Source of the DNA: Closterium sp. Naga37s-1
Lineage: Eukaryota; Streptophyta; Zygnematophyceae; Desmidiales; Closteriaceae
Direction: 5' to 3'
Assembly (NCBI GenBank): GCA_947471745.1
Contig: CANJKZ010000724.1
Coordinates: forward strand, 496,001-560,000
DNA length: 64,000 nucleotides
This document shows positions 1-10,932 of the stretch, in pieces (within the stretch, counting starts at the first letter, position 1; the number at the start of each line of letters is the position of its first letter). Under the pieces are notes generated by a model that worked only from the letters and a program-made list of their open reading frames with translations, was not told the DNA's origin and ran no database searches. The translations under genes and the position numbers were made by a program.

Positions 1-2419
1 GACTTCTACGCTGATCCGGTGGTTGCTGGCCACTGAGACCACACGTGGCCGTCGTGTTAGTTGTCTTCACTCCGACCGTGGGGGCGAGTTTCGCTCAGGC
101 ATTCTTCGCGGATTCTGTAACGAGAAGGGCATCACCCAGTCCTGGACGCTTCCAAAGTCCCCACAGCAAAATGGGGTTGCTGAGCGCCGCATAGGCTTGG
201 TCATGGAGATTGCCCGTACCTCCATGATCCATGCCCGTGCGCCCCATTTTCTGTGGCCCTACGCGGTTCGCTACGCCGCCCACCAGCTGAACCTCTGGCC
301 TCGTGTCTCTCGGCCAGGGGCTTCACCGACCAGTCTTTGGACCGGGTCCCCTGGTGTTGCGTCGGAGTTTCGAGTCTGGGGCTGCCTTGCGCTTGTCCGC
401 GACACCTCTGCGGCCAAGCTCTCGGCCCGCACCATCCCCTGTGTATTCCTTGGTTTCCCGGTGGACTCCTCTGACTACACCTTTTCCACCCGCCCCTCCA
501 CCGGTTCCTTGACTCTCGTGACGTCCGGTTTAGCGAGTCCGTGTCCTACTACACCCGGTACCCCTGTCGAGGTCTCCCGGTTCCCCCCCCTCCCCTTTTT
601 CTCGCCCCCTCTCCTCCTCCTGCTCCCGCTCCTCCGGTACCCCCGCCCCCCCCTGGTCCTACCCCGTCAGGTGTGTCCCACGCTACCCCTCTACCCTCGG
701 TCGCGCGTTAGGTAACGTCTCCGCAGTCCTCCTCACAGTCCCCTCAGCAGCCTTCGGCACTTCCGCGATAGGTTACTGTGGACTCCGGGGGTGCTGGAGC
801 CGGAGGTGCTGGCGCTGGAGGTGCTAGTTCTGGGGGTGCTGCTGTTGAGGGCACGGACGCTGGGGGTGCTAGTTCTGAGGGTGGTGGAGCTGAGGGTGTT
901 GGCGCTGGAGGTGCTAGTTCTGGGGATGCTCGTCCTGGGGACATTAGTTCTAGGGGTGCTGGAGTTGGAGGTGCTAGTTCTGAGGAGACTGGAGCTGGAG
1001 GCACTGCTACTATGGCGCCTACCCCACCTCTCCACCGCTACCCGACGAGTTTCCAGAGGCTTCGTCAGTTGGAGCGCGAGGAGTGGGAGCGGCTGGAGCA
1101 GGAGAGGTTGGGGCTGGAGCGGCAGCAGCAGGAGCTGCAGCAGCTGGAGCGGCAGCAGCAGGAGTAGCAGCAGCAGGAGCAGGAGCAGCAGCAGCAGCAG
1201 CAGCAGCAGTCGCAGCAGCCGCCGGCCTTGCAGCCGTTGTTTCCACCTGTGAGTGGCCTTCAGGCCCTTGGAGTTCCTTCCTCTCCTCCAGACCGCTCAC
1301 TGTCTCCCCTTGTTTATGGTCCTACGTTCCCCCCCCACGGACTCTTCTCCGGCTGTCTTCTCTCCTCCTCAGTCACAGTCGTCTCCTCCTGTTGTCCCGC
1401 ACGACTAGACAGTGCGTTGTCCCGCCCGTGTACGTCCCTCGTCTCCTTGTGACGACCTCCGCACTGTCTTGTTTCGTTCGAGTCCTCGTCGTTCTCCACC
1501 TCCGTCTGTTCTCCCGTCACCTCCTGAGTCGTCTCTTACAGCCTCCACGTCTACCCCTATCACTGACTACCTCCGTGCCACCCGTCCTGTGGTCACTCGT
1601 GTTCTCGCCTCTCTAGTCACGGACCCTCGTGCCTCTCCGTCGTCTGTCTCGGCTCTTTCTGCCACTGTCGCTGACTTTGCCGCCACCCGTCGCCTTGACT
1701 ACGCCACCCGTGTGGTAGCTGCCCGTCCTCTGTCCGCCGGGGGTGAGTTTGCCCTTGGCTGTGACGTCCTAGAGGACAGGCAGTTTGAGCTGGAGTTCTT
1801 GGCGGCCGCTTCTCCCCATCTCTGTGCCATGCTGCTAGCTCCTGAGGGAGACCCCGACGCCCTTGACATACTGACTCCTCGCACGTACCGTGAGGCAATG
1901 TCAGGGCATTGGGTTTCTCAACGGATAGCGGCCATGGAGTCAGAGATGGTGTCTTGGAGATCCACAGGCACTTACGTCGACGCAGTTCCCCCACCTGGGG
2001 CGAACGTAGTCGACGGCATGTGGAATTTCAAGGTGAAGCGGCCGCCTGGATCGCCGCCTGTGTTCAAGGCGCGCTACGTGGCTAGAGGTTTCAGTCAGCG
2101 TGAGGGAGTTGACTTCTTCCAGACCTTCGCTCCGACCCCGAAGATGACGACTCTTCGGGTGTTACTACACGTTGCAGCATAGCGAGACCACGAGCTGCAC
2201 TCCCTCGACTTCTCCACCGCCTTTCTCCTGGGCAGCCTGCACGAGGAGATCTGGTTGCGTCGTCCTCCTGGCTTCACTGGCACTTTCCCACCTGGGACCT
2301 AGTGGAGCCTGAGGCGACCAGTCTACGGTCTCCGCCAGGCGCCCCGTGAGTGGCACGACACGCTGCGCACTACTCTTGTTGCCCTCGGGTTTCGTCCTTC
2401 GTCCGCCGACCCATCGCTG
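1..2419 (+). pseudogene. Copia element Z, left part: integrase core to reverse transcriptase start
   Basis: This is the downstream part of a Ty1/copia polyprotein whose 5' half lies outside the window. Bases 23-480 encode the second half of the integrase core, with LHSDRGGEF and NGVAERRIG carrying the second Asp and the Glu of the DDE triad, and the usual WPYAVRYAAHQLN stretch. The frame is lost near 480. Bases 778-1200 encode a Gly/Ala-rich repeat followed by a Gln/Glu-rich stretch with an in-frame TAG. Bases 1412-2182 carry the conserved pre-RT segment and the start of the RT domain (SQREGVDFFQTF). TAG codons at 2180 and near 2299 replace Gln found in sister copies. Element A interrupts the frame after ADPSL, and the same frame resumes at 19691. 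This is a dead element. Confidence 0.9.
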
Positions 2420-2568
2420 TGTCAAACTATATTTATATAGTTTCTATATGTTAGTCTAGGTGTTATACATTATGTTACACTTGTGCTAGGACACTTGCTA
2501 GGGTTTCCTATATCTTGTTTGTTCATCCTTTCCCTTAGTCAATTTCTCACGCTAGTTAGTTCTTGACA
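2420..2568 (+). repeat. 5' LTR of copia A
   Basis: Direct repeat of 19537-19685 with a handful of substitutions. It starts TG, ends CA, and contains a telobox-like CTAGGGTTT near its middle. The divergence from the 3' copy is greater than in B, C or E, so this insertion is older than the elements nested in it. Confidence 0.95.
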
Positions 2569-2582
2569 TGGTATCAGAGCTA
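2569..2582 (+). other. Primer binding site of copia A
   Basis: TGGTATCAGAGCTA directly follows the 5' LTR. The first 12 bases are complementary to the 3' end of plant initiator-Met tRNA, the normal primer of Ty1/copia elements. Confidence 0.9.
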
Positions 2583-3463
2583 AGCGATCCGATGGGCCCA
2601 CCGCCCCGTGACCCGACCTAGCCCGAAGCGCCCTAAGGCCCGAAGCGCCCCGGTAGCCTCGTAGCCCGTGCGTCACCCGTTTTCCGCCCGTCGCGTCACC
2701 CGTTTAGGCCCTCGCGTCACCCGTTTCTGGCCCGCGCGTCACCCGTTTGTGCCCCGCTCGACTTGCCCGCCAGCCCGCTAGCGCGCGTCAGACCCGCGCG
2801 CGCAGCCCTAGACGCACGCGCACCCACGCGCACGTAAGTTGCGACCTATCGCGAGTAGGGGAGGAGCCCGCTACCCGTGCCCGTCGCCTCACACGTCGCC
2901 CATTCAGGATGAAACCGTCGCCTTACCTAGAACCCGTCGAAACCCACCTCCCCACCAGTTAGAAATCGTTTCCACCAGTCAGAAATCGTCACCACCCGCC
3001 GCCCCACGTGTTAGCACCCTCCTCACGCCCTGAAACCGCCACGCCACCAGTTTGCACCCTCCCCACGCCCTGAAACCTGCCCCCCACCGGTTAGAAATCG
3101 CCCTTACTCGTCGCCCGCCACCTTACCCGCCACCCCAACCGTTAGCACCCTCCCCATGCCCTGAAACCGCCGCCCCACCAGTTATCACCCTCCCCATGAC
3201 CTAAAACCGCCGCCCCACCTGGTACCCGCCACCCCACCTGTTGCCCCACCCGCCGCCCCACCTGGATAGCCTAAAACCGCCGCCCTACCTGTCACCTGCA
3301 CCCTGGAAAAGCCCCCAACCGCACTCCACCGCATTCAACCGCACAGTACCGCACTCAACCGCACAGAACCGCACTCAACCGCATTTAACCACACTTAACC
3401 GCACTCCAACGCTTTAGACCGCACCAGTCAGTACCCCTCCGCACTAGCTGTACGTACTCGACT
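2583..3463 (+). repeat. GC-rich repeated leader of copia A
   Basis: This untranslated leader lies between the primer site and gag. It is built from diverged short tandem motifs: CGTCACCCGTTT units around 2665-2750, units of the type CCGCCGCCCCACC with TTAGCACCCTCCC around 2990-3290, and CCGCACTCAACCGCA units around 3310-3420. No coding potential beyond chance ORFs. Other elements in the window have leaders of the same character but different repeat sequence. Confidence 0.7.
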
Positions 3464-4489
3464 ATGTCTACCTCGCGAATCCTCACGATTGATCCAGAGG
3501 GCCGCCCGGTCGATTTTCCAGGATGGCTTCGCAAGCTTAAGCTGTACCTAGGGTCTAGAATCGAGAACGACGTGCGCCTGCTGGAGCACGCCACCGGCAA
3601 GCTCGTTGCCCCGAAGGATCTCGACCCCCTAGGTGCTTCCCCGTCGGAGGTGGATGAGGCTCGCTTTGAGAAGGCGCAGTTGGCGGCCAGTCGTTGGGCG
3701 GCGCGGGACGACGCTACCGTGCTCGCCATCACCGACCTCCTGCCAGTGTCTGAGCAGCATCACTTTGAACAGGAGGTGATAGCCAAGAGCCTTTTCGACG
3801 CGGTAGTCAAACGGTACTCCACCCCGACCACTGCGTCCCTTGGCCGTCTTGTGCTGCCCTTCCTTTTCCCCGACCTTCCCTCGTTTCCGCGTGTTGCTGA
3901 CCTCATTCTGCACTTGCGCTCGCTTGATGCTCAGCTCCGCTCTGCTGCCCCTGACCCCGACCTGCTTGCCACCAATCCCCCCGCGATGTGGATGACACTG
4001 TACCTCCTTTCCACCCGCCTCCCTGACCGCTTTGCCACTGCTCGTGACCATTTCCTCACCGTTAACCCCATGTCCCTCACTATTGACCTCTTTGCGGAGA
4101 GGCTCACTTCTGTTGAGGACCTTGCCCGCTCCCTTGCCGCTGCCTCTAGTACCGTCCTCCCCCCCATCTTCGAGGGGTGTGCTCCTTCGTTCCTTGCCTC
4201 TTCTGTCGACTCGGCCTCTGTTGCCACTACATCCGAGGTTGCAGCTGTTGCCTTTGGCAACAAAGGGGGCAAGAAGAGCGATAAGAAGGGAGGAGGTGGT
4301 GGCAGTGGTGGGGGTGGCGGAGGGGGCAGCGGTGGAGGTGGTGGAGGGGGCGGTGGTGGAGGTGGTGGAGGGGGCGGTGGTGGGGGGGGCGGCGGGAGTG
4401 GTGGTGGCGGCGGCGGAGGGGGTGGGAGTGACAGTGGAGGAGGAGGTAGTGGGGCGTCCCAGCAGCAGCAGCCCCAGTAGCAGCAGCAC

Positions 4490-4521
<32 letters not shown>

Positions 4522-5223
4522 GCCACAGCAGCAGCGGCAGCAGCAGCTCCAGGGCCAGCGCCAGCAGACCCAGCAGCAGCTGTGGGGGCCGCCTGGACCA
4601 GGGAGCTCTGTCAGTAGCAGCGGCCCACCCAGCTGGATGTCGCGTGGCCCGGCCCAGCACCCCCCCTGCCAGTACTGGGTGCAGACCGGGCCGCGCAGAG
4701 ACCGCATCTGTGGCCGCTTTCACCCTGCGGGTCAGTGCTTTGCGCAGCTTACTGACCGCTACCGCGCCCAGTTTGGCCTCACCCGCTCAGCCCCAGACTG
4801 GGCCCCACTAGTCCGAACTGTTGGCACGCAGTTGTATCGCATGTCAGCCGCAGAGTTAGACGCAGAGTTAGACAATGCTGTACGATCTGCTTCTGTCATA
4901 AATGCTGATGACTCTAGTGTTGATCGTTCCGGCTATTACTCTTGTTTGTCTAGCTTAGGTGCTGTAGAGGTTGCTAGTGCTGTACCAGCTAGAGTAGCTT
5001 GCACAGGTCCGACCACTCGGCCAGCGTCCCTTTCATTCACGCTCGACTCTGGAGCGTCCAGCTGTTTCTTTCGTGACCACACCGACCTCACGCCGCTACG
5101 CACCCCGGTCACTGTCGCCTTGGCTGACCCCTCAGTAGGAGCGGTGGTTGCCCACAGCACCACTACTCTCCCGTGTCCGGCGGCTCCCTCTGGGGTCCTT
5201 ACAGGTTACTCCACCCCCTCGTT
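3464..5223 (+). pseudogene. Gag and protease of copia A
   Basis: The frame opens at ATG 3464 with MSTSRILTIDPEGRPVDFPG and encodes a copia-type Gag. It continues into a poly-Gly tract (codons about 265-330) and a poly-Gln tract. Two TAG codons (4478 and about 4499) fall inside the Gln run, after which the same frame continues to 5223. That part contains a Cys/His motif (CQYWVQTG, then CGRFHPAGQCF) that could bind zinc with non-standard spacing, and the aspartic protease signature FTLDSGASSCFF near 5036. Element B interrupts it just after the protease. The two ambers probably prevent full Gag-Pol synthesis unless they are read through. Confidence 0.85.
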
Positions 5224-5352
5224 TGTCAAACATTATATATATGTTATTGCTGTGTAGGCTATAGTGGGTTAGCCTTTAGGGGGTACACAAACTCTAGGGT
5301 TTCATACTTGTACTCTAATGTTTCATAGTTCAATCACTTCTTGTTTCTGACA
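5224..5352 (+). repeat. 5' LTR of copia B
   Basis: 129-bp direct repeat of 8349-8477, TG to CA, with the telobox-like CTCTAGGGTTTC. The 3' copy differs at one base by eye. Confidence 0.95.
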
Positions 5353-6003
5353 TGGTATTAAGAGCTTAGGTTAGACCTAGGAACGATTACCTAAGGGCCC
5401 ACCGTTTCTGCTAGAAGCGCCCTCGAGCGCCTTAATGACGTAGCGCCCTCGAGCGCCTCTCTCCTAGTGCGCCCTCGTGCGCCTCTTCTTCTCCTGCTGC
5501 CCGCGCGCAGCTCGCTAGTGCCGCGCGCGGCCTTTTTTCTTCGCGCGCGTAGCTCGCTAGCAGCCCGCGCGCGGCCTTTTCTGCGCGCGCGCCGACCCCT
5601 AGCCGCCCACGCGACCAGCGCCGCCCACGAGCAGCCCACTAGCCGCCCGTCGACCGCCGTCCAGAGCGACGCAGCCCCGCCCTTCGGCCGCCGCGTCGCC
5701 CCTCTAGGCCGCCGTCCGCGCGCTAGTCAGGCCCACGCACAGCCACGGCCCGCCCGCTACAGCCGCCTACGCGCACGCCCCCCGTCGCGCACCGCCGCGT
5801 AGCCCAGTCCGAGCCGAGCCGCGCCGCCCAAACCGAACCGCGCTGCCCGAACCGAGCCGCGCCGCCCGAACCGAGCCGCGCCGCCCTACTGTGCCCCACC
5901 TGCAGCAACTCCTGTTCCTGTTCCTGCCGATACTACTGCTTCAGCTGCTACTGTTACTGCTACTGCTACTACTGCTCCTGTTCCTACTGCTGCTACTGCC
6001 ACT
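5353..6003 (+). other. Primer site and CpG-rich leader of copia B
   Basis: TGGTATTAAGAGC follows the LTR and is a variant of the initiator-Met primer site with a changed centre. The leader is strongly CpG-rich, with repeated GCGCGC, CCCGCGCGCGGCC and GAGCCGCGCCGCCC units up to about 5885, then a CTACTGCT-type run that leads to the Gag ATG. Confidence 0.75.
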
Positions 6004-6477
6004 ATGGCCACTCCCTCTGTTCTCACTTTTGACGCTGAGGGCCGCCCGATTAAGTTTGAGGTTTGGTTAGATGACCTGCACCTGTTCCTCCAGATCACTG
6101 CCAAGGACGATGTCTCCCTGTATGACCACACGTCAGGCGCCGCTCCCGCACCTGCCACTACTGCTGACAGTACTGCTCGCTCCCAGTGGCAGACCCGTGA
6201 TGCTCACGCTCGCCTAGCCGTTCGCAGCCACCTGCCGTTAGATGAGCGCGAGCACTTCGGCCAGCATAAGACCGCTAAGGAGCTGTACAATGCGGTAGTT
6301 GCGCGCTACTCCTCCCCTGCCACTGCTGCGATAGGCCGTCTCTCAATGCCCTACCGATCTGTCCGCCTTTGCCACTGTAGCTGACCTCATCACCCACCTC
6401 CGTACCAGTGACCTCCGCTACCGTGCCGTGCTCCCCCCCGATTTCCTCGCCAAGAACCCTCCCCCGATGTACCTCAC
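6004..6477 (+). pseudogene. Truncated gag of copia B
   Basis: MATPSVLTFDAEGRPIKFEV opens a Gag N-terminal region related to that of A (same FDAEGRPI/IDPEGRPV motif and the VARYSSP block). The frame breaks after RLSMPYRS at about 6355, whereas A reads LPFLFPDLPSF, which shows a small deletion. The remaining Gag sequence continues in another frame to MYLT and is then joined to pre-RT sequence. About 120 codons remain open. Confidence 0.8.
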
Positions 6478-8121
6478 ATGGTGGCGGCGGTGTCCATCTC
6501 GTGTCCATGCAGATTTGCACCTGAGGGAGACCCGGATGCTCCAGACATCCCGACCCCGCGCTCTTACGCTGAGGCGATCGCGGGTGAGTACTCCTCCCAG
6601 TGGCAGACAGCCATGGATGCAGAGATGGCATCCTGGAAGTCCACTGGCACTTACGTCGACGAGGTTCCCCCTCCTGGGGCGAACATCGTCAGTGGCATGT
6701 GGATTTTCAGGGTGAAGCGGCCGCCAGGTTCTCCACCTGTCTTCAAGGCTCGTTATGTTGCTCGAGGCTTCAGTCAGCGAGAGGGAGTAGACTTCTTCCA
6801 GACCTTCTCCCCCACCCCGAAGATGACCACTCTTCGGGTGCTACTGCACGTTGCCGCTCAGCGTGACTACGAGCTTCACTCTCTTGACTTCAGCACAGCT
6901 TTCTTGCAGGGCAGCCTGCACGAGGAGATCTGGCTGCGCCGCCTTCCTGGCTTCACTGGGTCGTTTCCTCCTGGTACCCAGTGGAGCCTCCGGCGGCCGG
7001 TCTACGGTCTCCGCCAGGCGCCACGTGAGTGGCACGACACACTGAGGACTACACTTGCGGCTCTTGGGTTCGCGCCTTCTACTGCTGACCCGTCGCTGTT
7101 TCTGCGCACCGACACTTCCCTGCCACCGTTCTACATCCTCCTGTACGTCGACGACTTGGTCTTTGCCACTGTTGACACTGAGTCTCTCGCCCACGTGAAG
7201 TCGGAGCTGCAGAAGAGACACACGTGCACAGACCTGGGTGAGCTGACAAGCTATCTTGGCTTGCGGATCACCCGGGACAGAGCACGCCGCACCATCACAC
7301 TGACTCAGGCACACACGGTGCAGCAGGTCCTTCAGCGCTTCGGCTTCACCTGGTCCTCGGCACAAGCCACTCCTCTGGCTACAGGTCACTCGCTCTTAGC
7401 TCCACCTTCGGACGAGTCCGTAGAGCAGAGTGGTCCTTACCCAGAGCTAGTTGGCTGCCTCATGTACCTGATCACTTGCACTCGTCCTGACCTCGCGTAC
7501 CCTCTTGGCCTTCTGGCTCGCTACGTGGCTCCTGGTCGGCACCGAAAGGTGCACATGGATGCTGCTAAGAGGGTACTGCGCTACTTGTGCAGTACGTCAG
7601 GCATGGGGCTCGTGCTTGGAGGGAGGCGCTCAGTTGTTCTCACTGGGCACTCGGACGCTTCTTGGGTTGACGACCAGGCTACTCAGCGGTCGTCACAGGG
7701 TTACACCTTCAGCCTTGGCTCTGGTTCAGTTTCTTGGCGTTCTACTCGCTCGTCTTCAGTTCTCAGCTCCAGTTGTGAGGCTGAGATCTACGCCACAGCC
7801 ATGGCTGCACAGGAGCTACGCTGGCTGACCTACCTGCTGACCGACTTGGGAGAGCGGCCTAGTTCTCCTCCAGTGCTGTACATCGACAACAAGGCTGCCA
7901 CTGCGTTGTGTGAGGAGCACAGACTGGAGCACAGAACGAAGCACATCGCTCTGCGTTACTTCCTGGCTCGAGAGCTGCAGCAGCGTGGTCAGCTTCGTCT
8001 GCGTTACGTGGCCACTCAGGCCAACACCGCTGATATATTCACCAAGGCACTTCAGCCTTGTGATCATCAGCGCTTCTGCACTATGCTGGGGCTTGTGCCC
8101 ACTTTTCCTCACTTGTTGTAG
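6478..8121 (+). CDS. Reverse transcriptase-RNase H frame of copia B
   Basis: An open frame of 547 codons without internal stops, related in sequence to F. It starts at a chance ATG at the deletion junction, so the real product would be a fusion or not made. In order it carries the end of the pre-RT segment (APEGDPDAPDIPTPRSYAEA), RT with DFSTAFLQGSLHEE, the catalytic YVDDLVFAT near 7146, and LGLRITRDRARRTITL. RNase H follows, with GHSDASWVDD, CEAEIYATAMAAQELRWL and the C-terminal TADIFTKAL. It ends with TAG at 8119-8121, the same place where A and F stop. Confidence 0.8.
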   Translation: MVAAVSISCPCRFAPEGDPDAPDIPTPRSYAEAIAGEYSSQWQTAMDAEMASWKSTGTYVDEVPPPGANIVSGMWIFRVKRPPGSPPVFKARYVARGFSQREGVDFFQTFSPTPKMTTLRVLLHVAAQRDYELHSLDFSTAFLQGSLHEEIWLRRLPGFTGSFPPGTQWSLRRPVYGLRQAPREWHDTLRTTLAALGFAPSTADPSLFLRTDTSLPPFYILLYVDDLVFATVDTESLAHVKSELQKRHTCTDLGELTSYLGLRITRDRARRTITLTQAHTVQQVLQRFGFTWSSAQATPLATGHSLLAPPSDESVEQSGPYPELVGCLMYLITCTRPDLAYPLGLLARYVAPGRHRKVHMDAAKRVLRYLCSTSGMGLVLGGRRSVVLTGHSDASWVDDQATQRSSQGYTFSLGSGSVSWRSTRSSSVLSSSCEAEIYATAMAAQELRWLTYLLTDLGERPSSPPVLYIDNKAATALCEEHRLEHRTKHIALRYFLARELQQRGQLRLRYVATQANTADIFTKALQPCDHQRFCTMLGLVPTFPHLL

Positions 8122-8348
8122 GCTTTGCCTGTACTGTGATCTCTATATATATACCTGCTTGTTTGCTTTGCTAGGTTGAGATCACTGTGTTGTTTGTGTT
8201 GCATATATACCTCTGCATGTGAACTGGCCTTGTGGCCCTTTGCTTGTGCTCAGAGTGTGTGGTGACGTTGTGATCCACCCTGAGCTTTCTTTTCTTTCTT
8301 GACTGGTCCTGTGACCCCTTGCTCTCCCCCACTTTGCCTATGGGGGTG
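8122..8348 (+). other. 3' noncoding block and polypurine tract of copia B
   Basis: Contains GGCCTTGTGGCC (self-complementary, potential hairpin), GTGCTCAGAGTGTGTGGTGA and TGATCCACCCTGAG, then CTATGGGGGTG next to the LTR, which is the plus-strand primer. The same block recurs in Z, A, D, E, F, G, H and J. Confidence 0.75.
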
Positions 8349-8477
8349 TGTCAAACATTATATATATGTTATTGCTTTGTAGGCTATAGTGGGTTAGCCT
8401 TTAGGGGGTACACAAACTCTAGGGTTTCATACTTGTACTCTAATGTTTCATAGTTCAATCACTTCTTGTTTCTGACA
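8349..8477 (+). repeat. 3' LTR of copia B
   Basis: 129-bp partner of 5224-5352. It ends TTTCTGACA and is followed by the duplication TCGTT, after which the integrase region of A resumes. Confidence 0.95.
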
Positions 8478-8482
8478 TCGTT

Positions 8483-10070
8483 CTCCAGAAACTTGGTGGG
8501 TGTCAGTCACCTCCACAACCTCGGAGTAGTCACCACTTTTCCTTTACACGAGCCTGTTGCTTCCTGCACAGACGGTGTCACTGGGGCTCCTCTGGCTACT
8601 TTCCCCAGGGAGCCGGGCTCTGGTCTTTACTCACTACACTCTGGGTCTCGCCACACTGGTTCAGGTCAGGTCAGGTCAGGTAGCTGCTGTGTCGTGCGAC
8701 TGTCGGTCACTCACCCACCCGTCGGTCCTCTGGCACCACCGTCTAGGTCACCCGTCAAACTGCGTCTTAGTAGGATGGCACGTCACCGTCTGGTCTCCGG
8801 TCTCCTAGAGTCGCTTGCACCGCTTCCCCGCTCGCCTGCGCCGCCGTGCACTCCCTGCGTCGAGGGTCGGCAGCGCGCTGCCCCTCACTCCTCCTCGTTC
8901 CCCCCTACCACGGCTCCCTTCCAGACCCTCCACTTGGACGTCTGGGGCCCCTCCCCGGTCCTTGGCCCACGTCACGAGCGCTACTTCCTGATTGTGGTGG
9001 ACGTCTACTCCCGCTACACCACGGTTTTCCCCTTGCGACGGAAGGCCGACGTGCCTACCGTCCTCGAGCCGTGGCTGCTAGCGTGGGGTGGCGCCCAGGG
9101 CCTGTGTGGGCTCCGCCTACACTCGGACCGTGGTGGTGAGTTTTCTTCCACTCGCCTGGAGACGTTCTGTCAGGGTCGGGGGATCATCCAGTCTTACACG
9201 CTACCAGCCTCGCCGCAGCAGAACGGGGTAGCCAAGCGACGGATCGGCCTGGTCATGGAGGTTGCCCGGACCTCCATGTGCCATGCCGGTGCCCACCAGT
9301 TCTTGTGGCCTCAGGCAGTCCGCTACGCCGCGCACCAGCTGAACCTGTGGCCCAGTGACGCACGGCCACGGGTGACGCCGGTCTCCATTTGAACAGGTTC
9401 TCCGGGCGTAGCAGCTGACTTCCGTGTCTGGGGTTCTCTGGCTCACGTTCGCGCCCCTGGCGCGAACAAGTTGTCTCCGCGTACTCGTGCCTGCGTCTTT
9501 CTTGGCTTCCCTTTGGACGCCTCAGGCTGGGTGTTCTACGACCCGGTCACCTACGAGTTTTTCACTTCTCAGGACGTCACGTTCGACGAGTCTGTCTGTT
9601 ACTACAGGAGTCGCCCCCACCGAGGTACTGAGGCCTTTTCCCTCCCGCTGTTCCTCACCCTTGAGCCCCCCCCAGTCGCGCCGGTAGCCCCCCCCCCTTC
9701 GCGTCCTGCCCCGTCAGGTGTGTCGCACGTCACTCCGCAGTCGTCCCCCCCGCAGCGTCCAGTCCCTGTCGTGTCTGGGGGTGCGGGAGGTACAGTTGCG
9801 GAGGGTGCGGGTACTGGGGCTGCTGGAGCTGGTGGTGTCGGCTGTGGGGGTGCAGGGGGTGTGGGCGTGGAGGCCACTCCCGTGGAGGACACAGCAGCCT
9901 CGACTCGGCGGCCTCGCCCCGCGTCACCCCCTGGCTTCCCATCCGTCCCGCAGTTCCCTCCTCGTTCTTCTCTACGACAGGTTGCTGCGGAGCCTGGGGG
10001 TGTTCCTGCGGGAGGTAGTGGAGGCCACCGGGGGTGTCGGTGGTGGAGGTGCTGGTTCCGGGGGTGCTGG
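8483..10070 (+). pseudogene. Integrase and variable spacer of copia A
   Basis: This continues copia A after B. It has the GAG-pre-integrase region (LWHHRLGHPS in one frame), CTPCVEGRQRAAPHS, then the integrase core with LHLDVWGP (first Asp), LHSDRGGEF (second Asp) and NGVAKRRIGL, where Lys replaces the Glu seen in NGVAERR of the sister copies. TGA at 9390 replaces the Trp of LWTGSPG. The frame continues to the ACVFLGFPLDASGW block and a Gly/Ala-rich spacer, which element C interrupts. The lost catalytic Glu and the stop both mark it as dead. Confidence 0.85.
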
Positions 10071-10891
10071 TGTTATAGTCACAATAGGCTTGAATGTGCC
10101 TAAAACGAAAGATAGAGAGCACAGACGGATTTCTGCACAGCGGCTTCAAACGTTGATAGCGTTCTGCTCACAGCTGCAAATGACCTGATTCAAATTGGAT
10201 CTGGAGCGTCTTCACGTCATCTACAATTAGCAATTTAGATTGCACGATTTGATAAAGAATTGACGACACAGCGTCGGTTTGAACGAACGGTACTATGGCA
10301 GCCACTATAGTCTTAGAACACAAGATAGGAAGAGTTACGAGTTGGGAATGACTCCCAGCTCCTACAAACCCCAAGAGCCGAGGTACAGTGATGTGGAACA
10401 GTGCCACACTGTCCCCAACCACGAAGGGTCTCGAAACTACCCTTCACTAGGGCCTACACCAAGTGAAATGTTACACTACACAAAGTAATGTAAATATCTT
10501 CAATATCTTGAGGTGTACCCTTTTTTGGCGAGCTTCGAAATCACTTGAGGCTTGACACCAAGGCTCGGGCTCTTCATCACAAACTCATCCTTGAGTTCTT
10601 GATGGGTCTGCTGCACACACCTGCGACACGCCGAACGTTCGACACAGGACAAAATAGAAACTGCGCACGACAAAATAGAAACCGCGTGCGAGACACAAAC
10701 GACCGCGTAACACGCGTCTAGCGATAACTCGCTAATGACTCGACACACACACTCGACATCATGACTCAACATTCACACACAATTATAAGCATGAAATATA
10801 TATTATCCCATGCCCTCATACCATTCCATACACACACACATTCACGCACACGGACAACAAGCCGAGTGCAAACCGTAGGGTTGCACCAACA
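10071..10891 (-). repeat. 3' LTR of copia C
   Basis: 821-bp direct repeat of 15734-16554, TG to CA, much longer than the roughly 130-bp LTRs of the other families here. The polypurine run (GAGGGGGAGTT on the minus strand) lies at 10892-10902. Confidence 0.95.
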
Positions 10892-10932
10892 AACTCCCCC
10901 TCGGATTGTTGGCCTTAGGATATGTTGCTCTC

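Larger units (their letters stand above)
5224..8477 (+). mobile_element. Copia deletion derivative B, young insertion inside A
   Basis: Complete LTR-to-LTR element of 3254 bp with 129-bp LTRs that I see differing at a single position (CTGTG against CTTTG near base 30). The target duplication TCGTT is at 5219-5223 and 8478-8482. Internally it keeps a primer site, leader, partial gag and an open RT-RNase H frame, but protease, integrase and the Gly/Ala spacer are missing. Gag is fused directly to the pre-RT segment near 6478. It would depend on proteins from a related element for integration. The near-identical LTRs point to recent mobility. Confidence 0.95.
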
